Assembly (NCBI GenBank): GCA_014380985.1
Contig: JACMIU010000104.1
Span: forward strand, 1 to 16,717
From: Armatimonadota bacterium
GTDB taxonomy: Bacteria > Armatimonadota > Armatimonadia > Armatimonadales > Armatimonadaceae
Direction: 5' to 3'
DNA: 16,717 nucleotides
The notes beneath the pieces were generated by a model. That model was not told the origin of the DNA, did no database searches, and was given only the letters and a program-made list of their open reading frames with translations. The position numbers were made by a program, and so were the translations under genes. Below are positions 1 to 7,133 of this stretch, piece by piece. How positions within the stretch are numbered: the first letter of the stretch is position 1; every line of letters begins with the position of its first letter.

Positions 1-296
1 CGACGTTCGTCCCCATTGAGCAGGGCGGCGGACCGGGAACCCGCGGGGGACACTGGGCGGAAGTGACGCCGAACGTCGGCGGAACCACCGATACGCAGGG
101 TCGCCCCCTGACGCGAGAACTGATGACCGGCTTTCTCAACGCGAACCCGTATATCAGCAACATGACCGTGGAATCATTTGAGGACATCGGTTATATGCCC
201 CGCGTCATCGTCATTCCCGAAGCCGGAACGATGGCACTTCTCGCGCTTGGCGCGGGCTTGCTCGGTGCGGTGACGGTTCGACGCCGCAAAAAGTAG
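1..296 (+). CDS. C-terminal end of a PEP-CTERM sorted surface/secreted protein (5' truncated)
   Basis: The reading frame is open from the window edge (first whole codon at 3) to TAG at 294-296, so only the C-terminus is visible. The last residues form a classic PEP-CTERM sorting tail: a VIPEAGT motif (the PEP-like signature), one hydrophobic helix of about 18 residues rich in Ala, Leu and Gly, then a basic RRRKK end. Proteins with this tail are exported and processed by exosortase/EpsH-type enzymes in bacteria that make extracellular polysaccharide. The visible upstream part is Gly/Pro rich and shows no domain I recognise. The GTG at 63 is in frame but is not a likely start because the frame continues upstream with the same composition. 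The passenger function is unknown. Confidence 0.85.
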   Translation, partial: TFVPIEQGGGPGTRGGHWAEVTPNVGGTTDTQGRPLTRELMTGFLNANPYISNMTVESFEDIGYMPRVIVIPEAGTMALLALGAGLLGAVTVRRRKK

Positions 297-321
297 CGTC
301 GGTAGTTTTGTGAAACTGGGA

Positions 322-356
322 CGTGTTATTTTCGGATAACGCGCCCCGGTTTTTTT
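322..356 (+). terminator. weak or eroded terminator after the PEP-CTERM gene
   Basis: An imperfect stem (322-329 pairs with 336-343, with one G-U pair and a 6-nt loop) is followed, after six bases, by seven T (350-356). The gap between stem and T-run makes it a poor rho-independent terminator. The 12 bases at 338-349 are identical to the left arm of the strong terminator at 2849-2860, so this may be a terminator that lost its right arm. Confidence 0.3.
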
Positions 357-400
357 GCGTTCCGCTTGCGGAACCGAACGCCCCAAAACAAAGGTATACT

Positions 401-670
401 ATGGATACGAAAGCCGCTACCGGCACATTCTTACCACGAGCGAAGGGACACTATTTCCGCATGACTATCACCGACGAACAAAAGCGCACGATTGACGCAT
501 GGGTCAAAAAGAACGGGCGCAACGAATACGGCGACAAACCCGACACGCATTACGCGGGCGGCAATCCACTGTTTGACGAAATGTCCCCCAAACTCAAAGA
601 CCGCTACGAGTACATTTTGGAGCGGAACCCCGAACTGAAAACCGAAATAGAAACACCGCAAGGAAAGTAG
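401..670 (+). CDS. small conserved hypothetical protein (89 aa)
   Basis: A short soluble protein with no signal peptide or membrane segment. The core, roughly residues 27-80, has a predicted helix (DAWVKKNGRNEYGD) followed by THYAGGNPLFDE and a second helix around DRYEYILERNPEL. I recall similar short proteins with a YxGGxPLFDE...DRYEYIL pattern as widespread conserved hypotheticals, but know no function. ATG 401 has AAAGG six bases upstream. ATG 461 (69 aa, MTITDEQ...) is a good alternative because the conserved core begins there, GAAGGGA precedes it, and TATACT at 395-400 could be a -10 box giving a start of transcription near 407. The stop lies 7 nt before the subtilase start, so the two are probably co-transcribed. 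Confidence 0.7.
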   Translation: MDTKAATGTFLPRAKGHYFRMTITDEQKRTIDAWVKKNGRNEYGDKPDTHYAGGNPLFDEMSPKLKDRYEYILERNPELKTEIETPQGK

Positions 671-677
671 CAAATAC

Positions 678-2831
678 ATGAAAACAAGCACTCTCGGAAA
701 ATTGGCGTGGGCGATGCTCGGCGTGTCCGCCGTATCCGCGACCGCGATTCCGCTCCTCCACGGCTGGAAAACGCAGGACGCAATCGTTGCCACGGTTTAC
801 GCGAACGCGGGCGCACCGATGGATCAGCCCACTGAAATCGTGGTTGACCTCGTTGATAACGCCTCCCCCGCCGACATCGTCGCTATTGAAACGCGAATCG
901 GCGCGAAGTTATCGTTTAATTCGCCCCACGCCGAAGACGATAAACTGATGGTGGCAACACTGCCGACCGGCGACAAAGCGCGTTCGGTACTGGGTGCGTT
1001 GCAAAGCGACTCCCGCATCGAAGCCGCCGAAGTCGAGCAAACGTATCGCATCCCCGAAATCTCGGACGCAAGCAGTGTGGAAATGCAAGCCGTTGCTGTC
1101 TCGTATGCCGCACAGCAGAGCGTCTATCAAGCGAAACTGGCAGCGATTCAAGCCACTCATGACACGGATTCCGCACCAAGCGACAACCGCGACGGCGCGT
1201 TTGAGGCATATGTGATCGCGGCAGACGCCCTCAAAAAAGAACTGTTCCCTGACGCTTACGCTGCTTGCGAGGCGCAAGGAGACACCGGATGCGGCGTAAT
1301 CACAGACAAATGGATCGCCGATTACTACGCGCACCATGATCGTACCGTCCGCGTCGGCGATTCTACGCTCAACGTGGACGCGACTGGCGAATGGCACGGC
1401 AAGCCAGTTTCGGCAAGCAGCCTTATCGCCGGTGCCGAGCCAATGAAACCCGGCAAGGGAACGCGCCCGAACGACCCACTCTACGATTCGCAGTGGAACT
1501 TCCGCATGGTCGGCGCGGAGGATGCGTGGGCGAAAACCCGTGGCAAAGGCGTGATTGTCGCCGTGATTGATACCGGAGTCGCCGCCGAAACCACGAAAAA
1601 GGGCAAGCAGTGCCGCGACTTCAACACCACGAGTTTCGTCAAGGGCTACGACTTCGTCAACAAAGACGCCGATGCGTTCGATGACCACGGTCACGGAACG
1701 CACGTCGCCGGAACGATTGCCGAAAGCACCAACAACAACGAAGGCGTTGCCGGGCTTGCTTACGAGTCCACTATCATGCCACTCAAAGTCTTGGGGGCGA
1801 ACGGTTCGGGCAACTCGTCCGACATCGCGGATGCGATTCGCTTCGCCGCCGACAACGGCGCGAAAATCATCAACATGAGCCTCGGCTCCAGCCAGCCGTC
1901 CTCGGTGATACAAAAAGCCTGCCAATATGCGCTGAAAAAAGGCGTCACGATTGTTTGCGCGGCGGGCAACAGTTCGCGTGAAGGCGTCGGCTATCCGGCG
2001 GCGTTCCCCGAATGCGTCGCTATCTCGTCGGTCGGTCCGACTGGCGAACTCGCCCGGTATTCGTCATGGGGCGAGCAGGTCGCCTTAGCCGCTCCCGGCG
2101 GCGACATGATGCAGTCGGGCGAAGCGAAGGACGGCATTCTGCAAAACACGATCCTGCGCGGCGAACGCGGCAAGGGCGACGATTACTACGCCTTTCAGGG
2201 AACCTCGATGGCGTCGCCCCACGCCGCCGCCGTTGCCGCGTTGGTCGCGTCGCAGGGCGTGACCGACCCGGCACGGGTGCGCGACATCCTGACCAAATCG
2301 GCAACCCCGGCGGGCGAGCCGAAAAAGTTTGGCGCGGGCATCCTGTCGGCGGCGAACGCGGTTTCGATGACCTCGGCGGTCGAAGGGTTCAAACTGCGCC
2401 ATCTGCTTCTGCTGGGCGGCGCGGTGCTGATTCTCGGTATCGGACCACGCCGCTCCTTCTGGACGCGGGCGGGAATGCTCGGCGCACTCGGCGCGGGCTT
2501 CTTCGGCGCGGACGCGGCACAAACCGCGTTTGGCGCGAACTCGGCGTGGAACCTGCTCACGTTTAGCGCGGCACTCCCGGCAGTCGCTTATTTCGCCGGG
2601 CGTAAGAGCCTCGGCGGGGCGAAAGTCGCCGGTACATTCGCGCTTGGCACGGCGGTTTGCCTCTGGGCGGGCTGGCACAACGATCTGCACCCGTTCACCG
2701 ACCTCGCGTTCGGCACGGGGGCGGCACATCCGTGGACGTTCGCCAACATGGGCGCGGCGTTCGTGATTGCGAATCTGGCGGGGTGGAAAGCCGTGAAACT
2801 CGCGGGCGTCAATAACGAACCCGCGAAGTAA
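678..2831 (+). CDS. S8 family serine peptidase (subtilase) with propeptide and polytopic C-terminal membrane domain
   Basis: A 717-residue exported subtilisin-like protease. Residues 9-30 form an N-terminal hydrophobic segment (signal peptide or anchor). Residues about 50-124 look like an I9-type inhibitory propeptide. Residues about 130-260 are an extra linker region with two Cys (197 and 205). The catalytic domain (about 268-560) has all active residues: Asp298 in VIDTG, His339 in HGTHVAG, oxyanion Asn431 in AAGN and Ser510 in GTSMASPH. After residue 570 come four or five hydrophobic segments (about 573-590, 598-612, 625-643, 653-665, 688-702), so the protease would face outside and be held by a multi-span membrane domain. 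This is unusual, since most subtilases end shortly after the catalytic domain or in beta-rich domains. GGAAAG at 661-666 is the likely ribosome site. It follows the small gene by 7 nt and is closed by a strong terminator. Confidence 0.95.
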   Translation: MKTSTLGKLAWAMLGVSAVSATAIPLLHGWKTQDAIVATVYANAGAPMDQPTEIVVDLVDNASPADIVAIETRIGAKLSFNSPHAEDDKLMVATLPTGDKARSVLGALQSDSRIEAAEVEQTYRIPEISDASSVEMQAVAVSYAAQQSVYQAKLAAIQATHDTDSAPSDNRDGAFEAYVIAADALKKELFPDAYAACEAQGDTGCGVITDKWIADYYAHHDRTVRVGDSTLNVDATGEWHGKPVSASSLIAGAEPMKPGKGTRPNDPLYDSQWNFRMVGAEDAWAKTRGKGVIVAVIDTGVAAETTKKGKQCRDFNTTSFVKGYDFVNKDADAFDDHGHGTHVAGTIAESTNNNEGVAGLAYESTIMPLKVLGANGSGNSSDIADAIRFAADNGAKIINMSLGSSQPSSVIQKACQYALKKGVTIVCAAGNSSREGVGYPAAFPECVAISSVGPTGELARYSSWGEQVALAAPGGDMMQSGEAKDGILQNTILRGERGKGDDYYAFQGTSMASPHAAAVAALVASQGVTDPARVRDILTKSATPAGEPKKFGAGILSAANAVSMTSAVEGFKLRHLLLLGGAVLILGIGPRRSFWTRAGMLGALGAGFFGADAAQTAFGANSAWNLLTFSAALPAVAYFAGRKSLGGAKVAGTFALGTAVCLWAGWHNDLHPFTDLAFGTGAAHPWTFANMGAAFVIANLAGWKAVKLAGVNNEPAK

Positions 2832-2849
2832 GCGGGTGGGGTAGACGCA

Positions 2850-2884
2850 ACGCGCCCCGGCGATTCTCGTCGGGGCGCGTTTTT
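2850..2884 (+). terminator. strong rho-independent terminator after the subtilase
   Basis: A perfect 10-bp GC-rich stem (2850-2859 with 2871-2880), extendable inward by a G-U pair and three further pairs to a 3-base loop, is followed directly by a T-run (2880-2884). It lies 19 bases after the subtilase stop. On the other strand there is no T-run after the stem, so it should act mainly on plus-strand transcripts. The minus-strand ankyrin gene ends 8 bases beyond it. Confidence 0.93.
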
Positions 2885-2892
2885 GTGTGTGC

Positions 2893-4389
2893 CTACGCCG
2901 GTTTCGCGCCCCGTCGCACCAGCACCTCGCGCACTTCGGGGCTACCCCACGCGGTTTCGGGCAATACGCCGCCGCTATCCAACAGCAGTTCCACGATGGC
3001 GACGTAGGTTTCCTGCGGCGCGGTGGGATTTCCTTGTGACCCGGCGCACGTCCAGCCGACCGCATGACCTTTATGCACGGTATCTTCAATGCGAGGGTCG
3101 GCTCCGTATTTCAGCAATACGCGCACCGCGTCCAAGTGACCATTCAAACACGCCTGATGAATCGGAACGCAGTGCAAATCGCGCACGTTCGGGTTTGCGC
3201 CCGCCGCGAGCAACGTTTTCAGCACAAGGGCGTTTCCTGCTTCGGCTTGCCGTATCAGTTCCGGCGCGGGTTCGGCATCGAGCAGGGCAATCGTTTCCGG
3301 CGAAATATCAGACAGCGGCACGTCGCCCCCGGCAATCCGCGCCAAGAGCGTATCCACTGGCGAAAGCGCGGCATCCGCGCCCGCCGCTATTAGTAGTTCG
3401 CACACGTCGCCGCGTCCGAGCCGTGCCGCCGATTGGTAGGGCGTCAAGCCGTTGTGGTCTGTCGTGTCCACCGCCATTCCGGACGCCAACAGTGCGCGAA
3501 AGACTTCCGCGCTACGCCCGCGCCGGAGCGCGTGGGAAAGCACTGGGGGAATCTCGTCCGGGGATTTCGCGTAGCCCAAAAAAAGTCGCACCCATTCCGG
3601 CTCCTCTCGGTCAAGGAGGCGCATCAAGCCGTTGCCGTGTGAAACCGACGCGCCGTTATCCAGAAGCAGTTTTAAGCATTCGGGCGTAGCGAGTTCGGTG
3701 GAATGATAGAGCGATTCGTTGTCGTTCGGGTTCGCGCCCGCGCTTAGTAGTAGGGCGGCGAGTTCGGGGCAATCATTGACGCCGGTCGCACCGTACAGAC
3801 ACGGCTCCGGCGCGTCGTTCCAATTGGCGTTTAGCCAGTGCGCGTTGGGGTCGGCTCCGTTGTCGAGAAGATAGCGGGCGGTTTCTACAAGGCGCGGGCG
3901 ATACGCGGCGTCCTTCAGCAGACACGAGTAGCAAACGTACAACAGCGGTTCCCAACCCTTATCGCCGGTGGCGGCGCGAACGAGACGCGGGTCGGCGGCG
4001 ACAAACCCCGCCATGGCGTCACGGCTTCCGGTCGCACACGCGGCGGAAAAGGTCGCTGTCGCAAGTTCGGGGGCTTCGGAGAGGCGGGCGAGAACTGCGT
4101 CCGCGTCGCCGTTCGTGGTAAGCGCGGCGAGCCGGTCGGCGTCGGCTTCCTGCGAACGTTCGCTGGTGCAAAGGACGATATGCGCCTTGAGTTTCGCCCA
4201 CGATGCGAAGCCGTACTCACGGGCGATAACGAGTTGCGCCCCGCTTAGCCGGACGGGTACGGACGTGGCAAAGTAGGCGCGGACGCGAGTAACGGCGTCG
4301 GCGTTCCCGGTTTGATAGGCGGCAAGTAAATCCTTCGCTTGCGCTTTGAGGTGAGACAGGTGCGCCCGTTCGGGCAGAATGGTAGACAT
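2893..4389 (-). CDS. ankyrin-repeat protein (498 aa)
   Basis: A cytoplasmic-looking protein with no signal peptide or membrane span. Residues 1-71 carry a short N-terminal module (HLSHLKAQAKDLL... and REYGFASWAKLKAHI) that I associate with a family of bacterial ankyrin proteins. The rest is built of ankyrin units of varying quality, recognisable by ARYLLDNGADPN (172-182), AALLLSAGANPND (211-223), LKLLLDNGASV (239-249), ELLIAAGADA (331-340), LKTLLAAGANPNV (390-402) and VRVLLKYGADP (422-432). The role is presumably protein binding; the partner is unknown. ATG 4389 is chosen because the family N-terminus starts there and GAAAGG sits seven bases upstream. ATG 4407 is a close alternative. The frame stays open to 4776, but those extra residues look like translated spacer. 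It is convergent with the subtilase gene. Confidence 0.9.
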   Translation of the reverse strand: MSTILPERAHLSHLKAQAKDLLAAYQTGNADAVTRVRAYFATSVPVRLSGAQLVIAREYGFASWAKLKAHIVLCTSERSQEADADRLAALTTNGDADAVLARLSEAPELATATFSAACATGSRDAMAGFVAADPRLVRAATGDKGWEPLLYVCYSCLLKDAAYRPRLVETARYLLDNGADPNAHWLNANWNDAPEPCLYGATGVNDCPELAALLLSAGANPNDNESLYHSTELATPECLKLLLDNGASVSHGNGLMRLLDREEPEWVRLFLGYAKSPDEIPPVLSHALRRGRSAEVFRALLASGMAVDTTDHNGLTPYQSAARLGRGDVCELLIAAGADAALSPVDTLLARIAGGDVPLSDISPETIALLDAEPAPELIRQAEAGNALVLKTLLAAGANPNVRDLHCVPIHQACLNGHLDAVRVLLKYGADPRIEDTVHKGHAVGWTCAGSQGNPTAPQETYVAIVELLLDSGGVLPETAWGSPEVREVLVRRGAKPA

Positions 4390-4709
4390 AGACAACCTTT
4401 CGTGCATAGATTGTCTGCGAACCGCGTCAGACAGGCAGAAAGGTCGGATCACAACCGTTCCCAAACACGAAATGGGTTCTACCCTGCCCGCGGCTCCGGG
4501 GGCGTTTTCGAAGGACGCCAACCGGATTCTACACCAAGCGGAAGGGCGCGTCAAGCCCGTGATGTATTCTCCGTAGATTTCCGACACTTCGGTATCGAGA
4601 AAGTTTTCGATACTCCCTTTGGAGAATCTATGGGAACGGACGCCAAAACAAAAATCACTCTTGTCTGGGAACTGCATGAACACAGGTTGCAAGCGGGTAC
4701 ACTTCCGGT
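4390..4709. other. gene-free divergent spacer with nested inverted repeats
   Basis: About 320 bases between the ankyrin gene (minus) and the secreted-protein gene (plus). I see no convincing gene. It contains an inverted repeat of 7 bp, GTATCGA (4592-4598) and TCGATAC (4607-4613), with an AAAG/TTT centre. This is flanked by a second 7-bp inverted pair, ATTCTCC (4566-4572) and GGAGAAT (4621-4627). The arrangement could be an operator for the divergent promoters, a folded RNA leader or a small decayed mobile element. The sequence alone does not decide. Confidence 0.5.
4698..4703 (+). promoter_or_regulatory. -10 box of a likely leaderless promoter for the 4710 gene
   Basis: TACACT lies exactly six bases before ATG 4710, so transcription would start at or next to the start codon. 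No Shine-Dalgarno sequence is present in the gap. The same spacing is seen before the antitoxin start at 7369 and nearly so at 12757. No convincing -35 element was found. Confidence 0.4.
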
Positions 4710-5309
4710 ATGAAAAATGGTTATATGGTAGCGGCGTATGTCGCCGCGTTCGTCGTTTGCGGTGCGGCGACGACAAGCGCAGTGTTGGCGCAAAACGCTA
4801 CGAAGACGCGCAAGGCTAATTTCGATAGCGTGTACACAAAACTAAACACCGGCTGGAAAAACGACCCGTCGTACAAGCCCGCCGCCATCAAGGAAGCGGA
4901 AGAACAGGGGCAGGATATTACGCAGGTTCATGCCGGGTTCGGCGGCTACTCGTTCCGCGAAACGTATTCCGCCCGCGCCGCCTACCGCACGGTCGTGTCG
5001 GCGGCGAAGCCGGACTATTCGCTGTCCCTCGCGGTGAAAAGCGATGAGCTTCAGATATGCCGCGACACCGTGGAATGGCGCACGGCAAGCGGCAAACCGT
5101 TCGCCGTGATTGCGCGAATCGAAACCTTCGACGGCACGGACAGGGGCGGCGGCGAGTTCGCGCCCGTTAGCCGAACCAGTCAGTTTCTAATTGTGCGCGG
5201 TCTACGCGGCTACGAGTATATCAACGCGGACATCAACGCCGCCGACAAGAACGCTAACGCGAAGGCGCGAACGGTTGCCGATGCCGCGTACCGGCGCGGC
5301 AAGAAGTAA
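4710..5309 (+). CDS. secreted protein of unknown function (199 aa)
   Basis: Residues 1-28 form a signal peptide: MKNGYM, a hydrophobic stretch around VAAYVAAFVVCGAA and a cleavage region near SAVLAQNA. The mature part is about 170 residues, polar and without further membrane segments. It has alternating beta-like stretches (FAVIARIETFDG, TSQFLIVRGLRGYEY) and a basic C-terminus (AYRRGKK). One Cys remains in the mature part, in LQICRDTVEW. I do not recognise the family. It stands alone: a divergent ankyrin gene lies upstream and a convergent membrane protein gene ends 7 bases after its stop, with no terminator in between. The start is supported by the signal peptide and by TACACT six bases upstream; there is no Shine-Dalgarno site. 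Confidence 0.75.
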   Translation: MKNGYMVAAYVAAFVVCGAATTSAVLAQNATKTRKANFDSVYTKLNTGWKNDPSYKPAAIKEAEEQGQDITQVHAGFGGYSFRETYSARAAYRTVVSAAKPDYSLSLAVKSDELQICRDTVEWRTASGKPFAVIARIETFDGTDRGGGEFAPVSRTSQFLIVRGLRGYEYINADINAADKNANAKARTVADAAYRRGKK

Positions 5310-5316
5310 CCCTGTG

Positions 5317-6429
5317 CTAATCGCTTGGCAGGAAAACCCATGCGTCGGGTCGCCCGGCGTTGCAGTGAACCGACCGCGACAGCAAACTCATGCCCGCCCA
5401 TGACAGGTAAATCGCCATTCGCGCCGCGTGCCACGCGCCGGGGTCGCCGCCCGTTTCCGGCATGGCAAGTCGGGCAAGCCGTCGCTCCACCGAGGGCAGA
5501 GGGTGAAACACGGTTTCCACGCCATTCGGTCGCGCCGGTTCGTCGTCTTGGTCACGATCCAGCGTCTGAATGACGTTCGTGAGCGTATCCGTGCTTGCGC
5601 CCGCCGCAACAGCGCGGTGGTCGGCTTCAAACACGCCGCGCTTCGAGGGAGTCGGAAGCATCAGGAGTCCCACGAACGACCAGAGCGTGAAATACAGGCT
5701 CGTCGCTACTAAACCGGCGACGCTTGCCGTCCCGCCCCCCGCCGCGTAGGCGAGCGCGAAGCCGATACTGTTGAAGCCGAGGGCGAGTGCCAGTCCCCGC
5801 GTCCGCGCCCCCGATCGTACCGTTTCGCGCTTCCTTAGACGAATCGCGGTTTGTGCTTCCGGCGAGAAAATCATTCCCCATCGTGCCGGAAGAATCACCG
5901 TCTCGAAACCGGGAAGTCCCGCGATTCCGCCGGTGAAGTACGGTGATTCGCTTGACGCGATAACGGTGCGTTTTTCGCCCGTGTCGCGCCGGTAGGACAC
6001 GCCGCCGATGATTGCCGCGATAGCCGATTGCGCCGCGATTAGAACCACGCTCCATCCCGCGAACGCCCCGAACGTTCCCCAGAATCCGCCCCACCGCGCC
6101 GCCGTGAGCAGGGTTAGCCCGACGGCAAGTAACATCGCGCTATGGCAGACGCCGCCGCGAAGCCAGCCCATCAGGAACGCCGCGAATGGGCGCGTGGTGC
6201 GGGCGTATTCGGTCGGCAAAATATGCCCGCCGAAAAAGTCGAACGCGCCTTGCACCGCCGCGTAAACAAACAACACCGTCGCCAGCGCAACCACGTCGCG
6301 GGGCACGAACTGCGTTCCGGTCGGAAGCAATACGGCGGGCAAACGAAGGGCGAGAAACAACACGCACAACACAACAACGGTTCCGACCCCGGTGATTCCA
6401 AGCCACAAACGCGCCCGGGCATAACTCAT
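5317..6429 (-). CDS. polytopic membrane protein related to M48 (HtpX/Ste24-type) peptidases, predicted catalytically dead
   Basis: A 370-residue inner-membrane protein with hydrophobic segments at about 10-32, 46-66, 82-110, 116-143, 212-232, 238-258 and 336-350. Several M48 landmarks are present in the right order: SPYFTGGIAGLPG (162-174, like the FATGG substrate strand), VILPARW (178-184), a FEADHRAVA stretch (267-275, resembling the EADxxA third-ligand motif) and HPLPSVERRLARL (309-321, resembling the HPxxxxR motif). The zinc-binding HExxH expected near residues 195-205 is missing and occurs nowhere in the protein; R-E-T-V-R (201-205) stands there instead. I infer a pseudo-protease or regulatory relative, though a relative with changed chemistry is possible. 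ATG 6429 has only a weak purine-rich leader. Confidence 0.8.
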   Translation of the reverse strand: MSYARARLWLGITGVGTVVVLCVLFLALRLPAVLLPTGTQFVPRDVVALATVLFVYAAVQGAFDFFGGHILPTEYARTTRPFAAFLMGWLRGGVCHSAMLLAVGLTLLTAARWGGFWGTFGAFAGWSVVLIAAQSAIAAIIGGVSYRRDTGEKRTVIASSESPYFTGGIAGLPGFETVILPARWGMIFSPEAQTAIRLRKRETVRSGARTRGLALALGFNSIGFALAYAAGGGTASVAGLVATSLYFTLWSFVGLLMLPTPSKRGVFEADHRAVAAGASTDTLTNVIQTLDRDQDDEPARPNGVETVFHPLPSVERRLARLAMPETGGDPGAWHAARMAIYLSWAGMSLLSRSVHCNAGRPDAWVFLPSD

Positions 6430-6494
6430 CTTTTTACCATGTCCTGCATCTAAGCCAATCGGCGATTCATTTTACCACCGCTTGCCGCATCACT

Positions 6495-6540
6495 GGAGCG
6501 AATGTCTCGGTTGACAAAACCGATCTTCCCGGCTCGCTCC
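6495..6540. repeat. nested inverted repeat upstream of the M48-like gene
   Basis: GGAGCGA (6495-6501) pairs with TCGCTCC (6534-6540). Inside them TCGGTT (6507-6512) pairs with AACCGA (6518-6523) around a 5-base loop. Together they could form a two-tier stem about 66 bases upstream of the M48-like start, in its leader or promoter region. No T-run follows on either strand, so a terminator is unlikely. Confidence 0.45.
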
Positions 6541-6565
6541 TTCACGTGGCGTTGATAATCCCTTC

Positions 6566-6725
6566 CTGAACTACACCGCCCGCGAAATGCTTGCCCTGCC
6601 CGCCGCCGAACGTCGCCGCCCCGGAGTACGAGCGCGACCTCGCCCTGCCGCCTGATGAGCGCGAACTCACCGCGTTCATGGTGCTGAACGACGTTGCGTG
6701 TGTAGGCGAGGGGGAGACGCGGTAA
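6566..6725 (+). pseudogene. frameshifted remnant of an antitoxin-like gene
   Basis: Two fragments in different frames read as one broken protein. The first (6566-6619) gives LNYTAREMLALPAAERRR. The second (6624-6725) gives EYERDLALPPDERELTAF and a short tail ending at TAA 6723-6725. The order (REMLALPxxER, then a YExDLALPxxERELTAF block) is what I recall from small antitoxin-like proteins found next to toxins. About ten residues that should join the halves appear to be missing, so a deletion and frameshift is likely. No start codon with a ribosome site and no partner toxin on this strand are visible. The 300-base stretch 6430-6743 holds nothing else except the repeat at 6495-6540. Confidence 0.6.
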
Positions 6726-6743
6726 CGCATCATGCCGTCACGC

Positions 6744-7133
6744 TTATTGCCACAGTACGGGAACACCATACGCGGCGATTTGCGCGTCGCCGGATACGAA
6801 CGTCATGCTGTCCGAGAGGCTTTGCGCGATCAGTAGCCGGTCGAGGGGATCGCGGTGATGGAACGGCAGACCGTGAACGGCAAGTAGATGGGCGCGGGTA
6901 ACGGGCAGAACACCGAAGCCGTTGCCATCTACGTTCTTTGTGAAAAAATCGGCAAGCGGCAACTCCACCGTCAGTTTGCTGGGACTGCTTTTCAAGGCGA
7001 TTTCCCACAAACTCACGATGCTCACGCAAACCGTGTTCGCCGGGTCGGTGATATGGTTGCGCGTGGCGACCGGAAGGCGCGTATCGCCCCACGCAAACCA
7101 TAGAAACGTATGCGTGTCGAGATGCAGAATCAT
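6744..7133 (-). CDS. vapC: PIN-domain toxin, VapC-like ribonuclease (129 aa)
   Basis: A type II toxin whose PIN domain cleaves RNA using acidic residues that hold Mg or Mn. The visible active-site set is Asp6 in LDTHTFLW, Glu44 in VSLWEIALK, Asp95/Asp98 in HHRDPLDRLLIAQ and Asp116 in FVSGDAQ. Length and the DTHTFLWF start match the subgroup that pairs with DUF2281-like antitoxins. Its ATG (7131-7133) overlaps the antitoxin TGA (7130-7132) as ATGA, so translation should be coupled. The C-terminus (GVPVLWQ) is complete. Expression is expected to depend on the promoter before the antitoxin. Confidence 0.93.
   Translation of the reverse strand: MILHLDTHTFLWFAWGDTRLPVATRNHITDPANTVCVSIVSLWEIALKSSPSKLTVELPLADFFTKNVDGNGFGVLPVTRAHLLAVHGLPFHHRDPLDRLLIAQSLSDSMTFVSGDAQIAAYGVPVLWQ

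Noticed and set aside
323..400. Start of the small conserved gene at GTG 323
   Set aside because: This segment is the eroded terminator and hairpin region; the encoded residues look unlike protein and better starts exist at 401 and 461.
909..1925. 338-codon open frame on the minus strand inside the subtilase gene
   Set aside because: It mirrors the subtilase codons, shows no domain or ribosome site, and high-GC genes commonly carry long antisense frames.
2883..3689. 268-codon plus-strand frame across the ankyrin gene
   Set aside because: Arg/Pro-rich translation typical of an antisense shadow; the minus-strand frame has clear ankyrin units.
4390..4776. N-terminal extension of the ankyrin protein to 4776
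   Set aside because: The extra residues have no similarity to the family, the normal N-terminus and a GAAAGG ribosome site are at 4389, and the extension would overlap the divergent secreted-protein gene.
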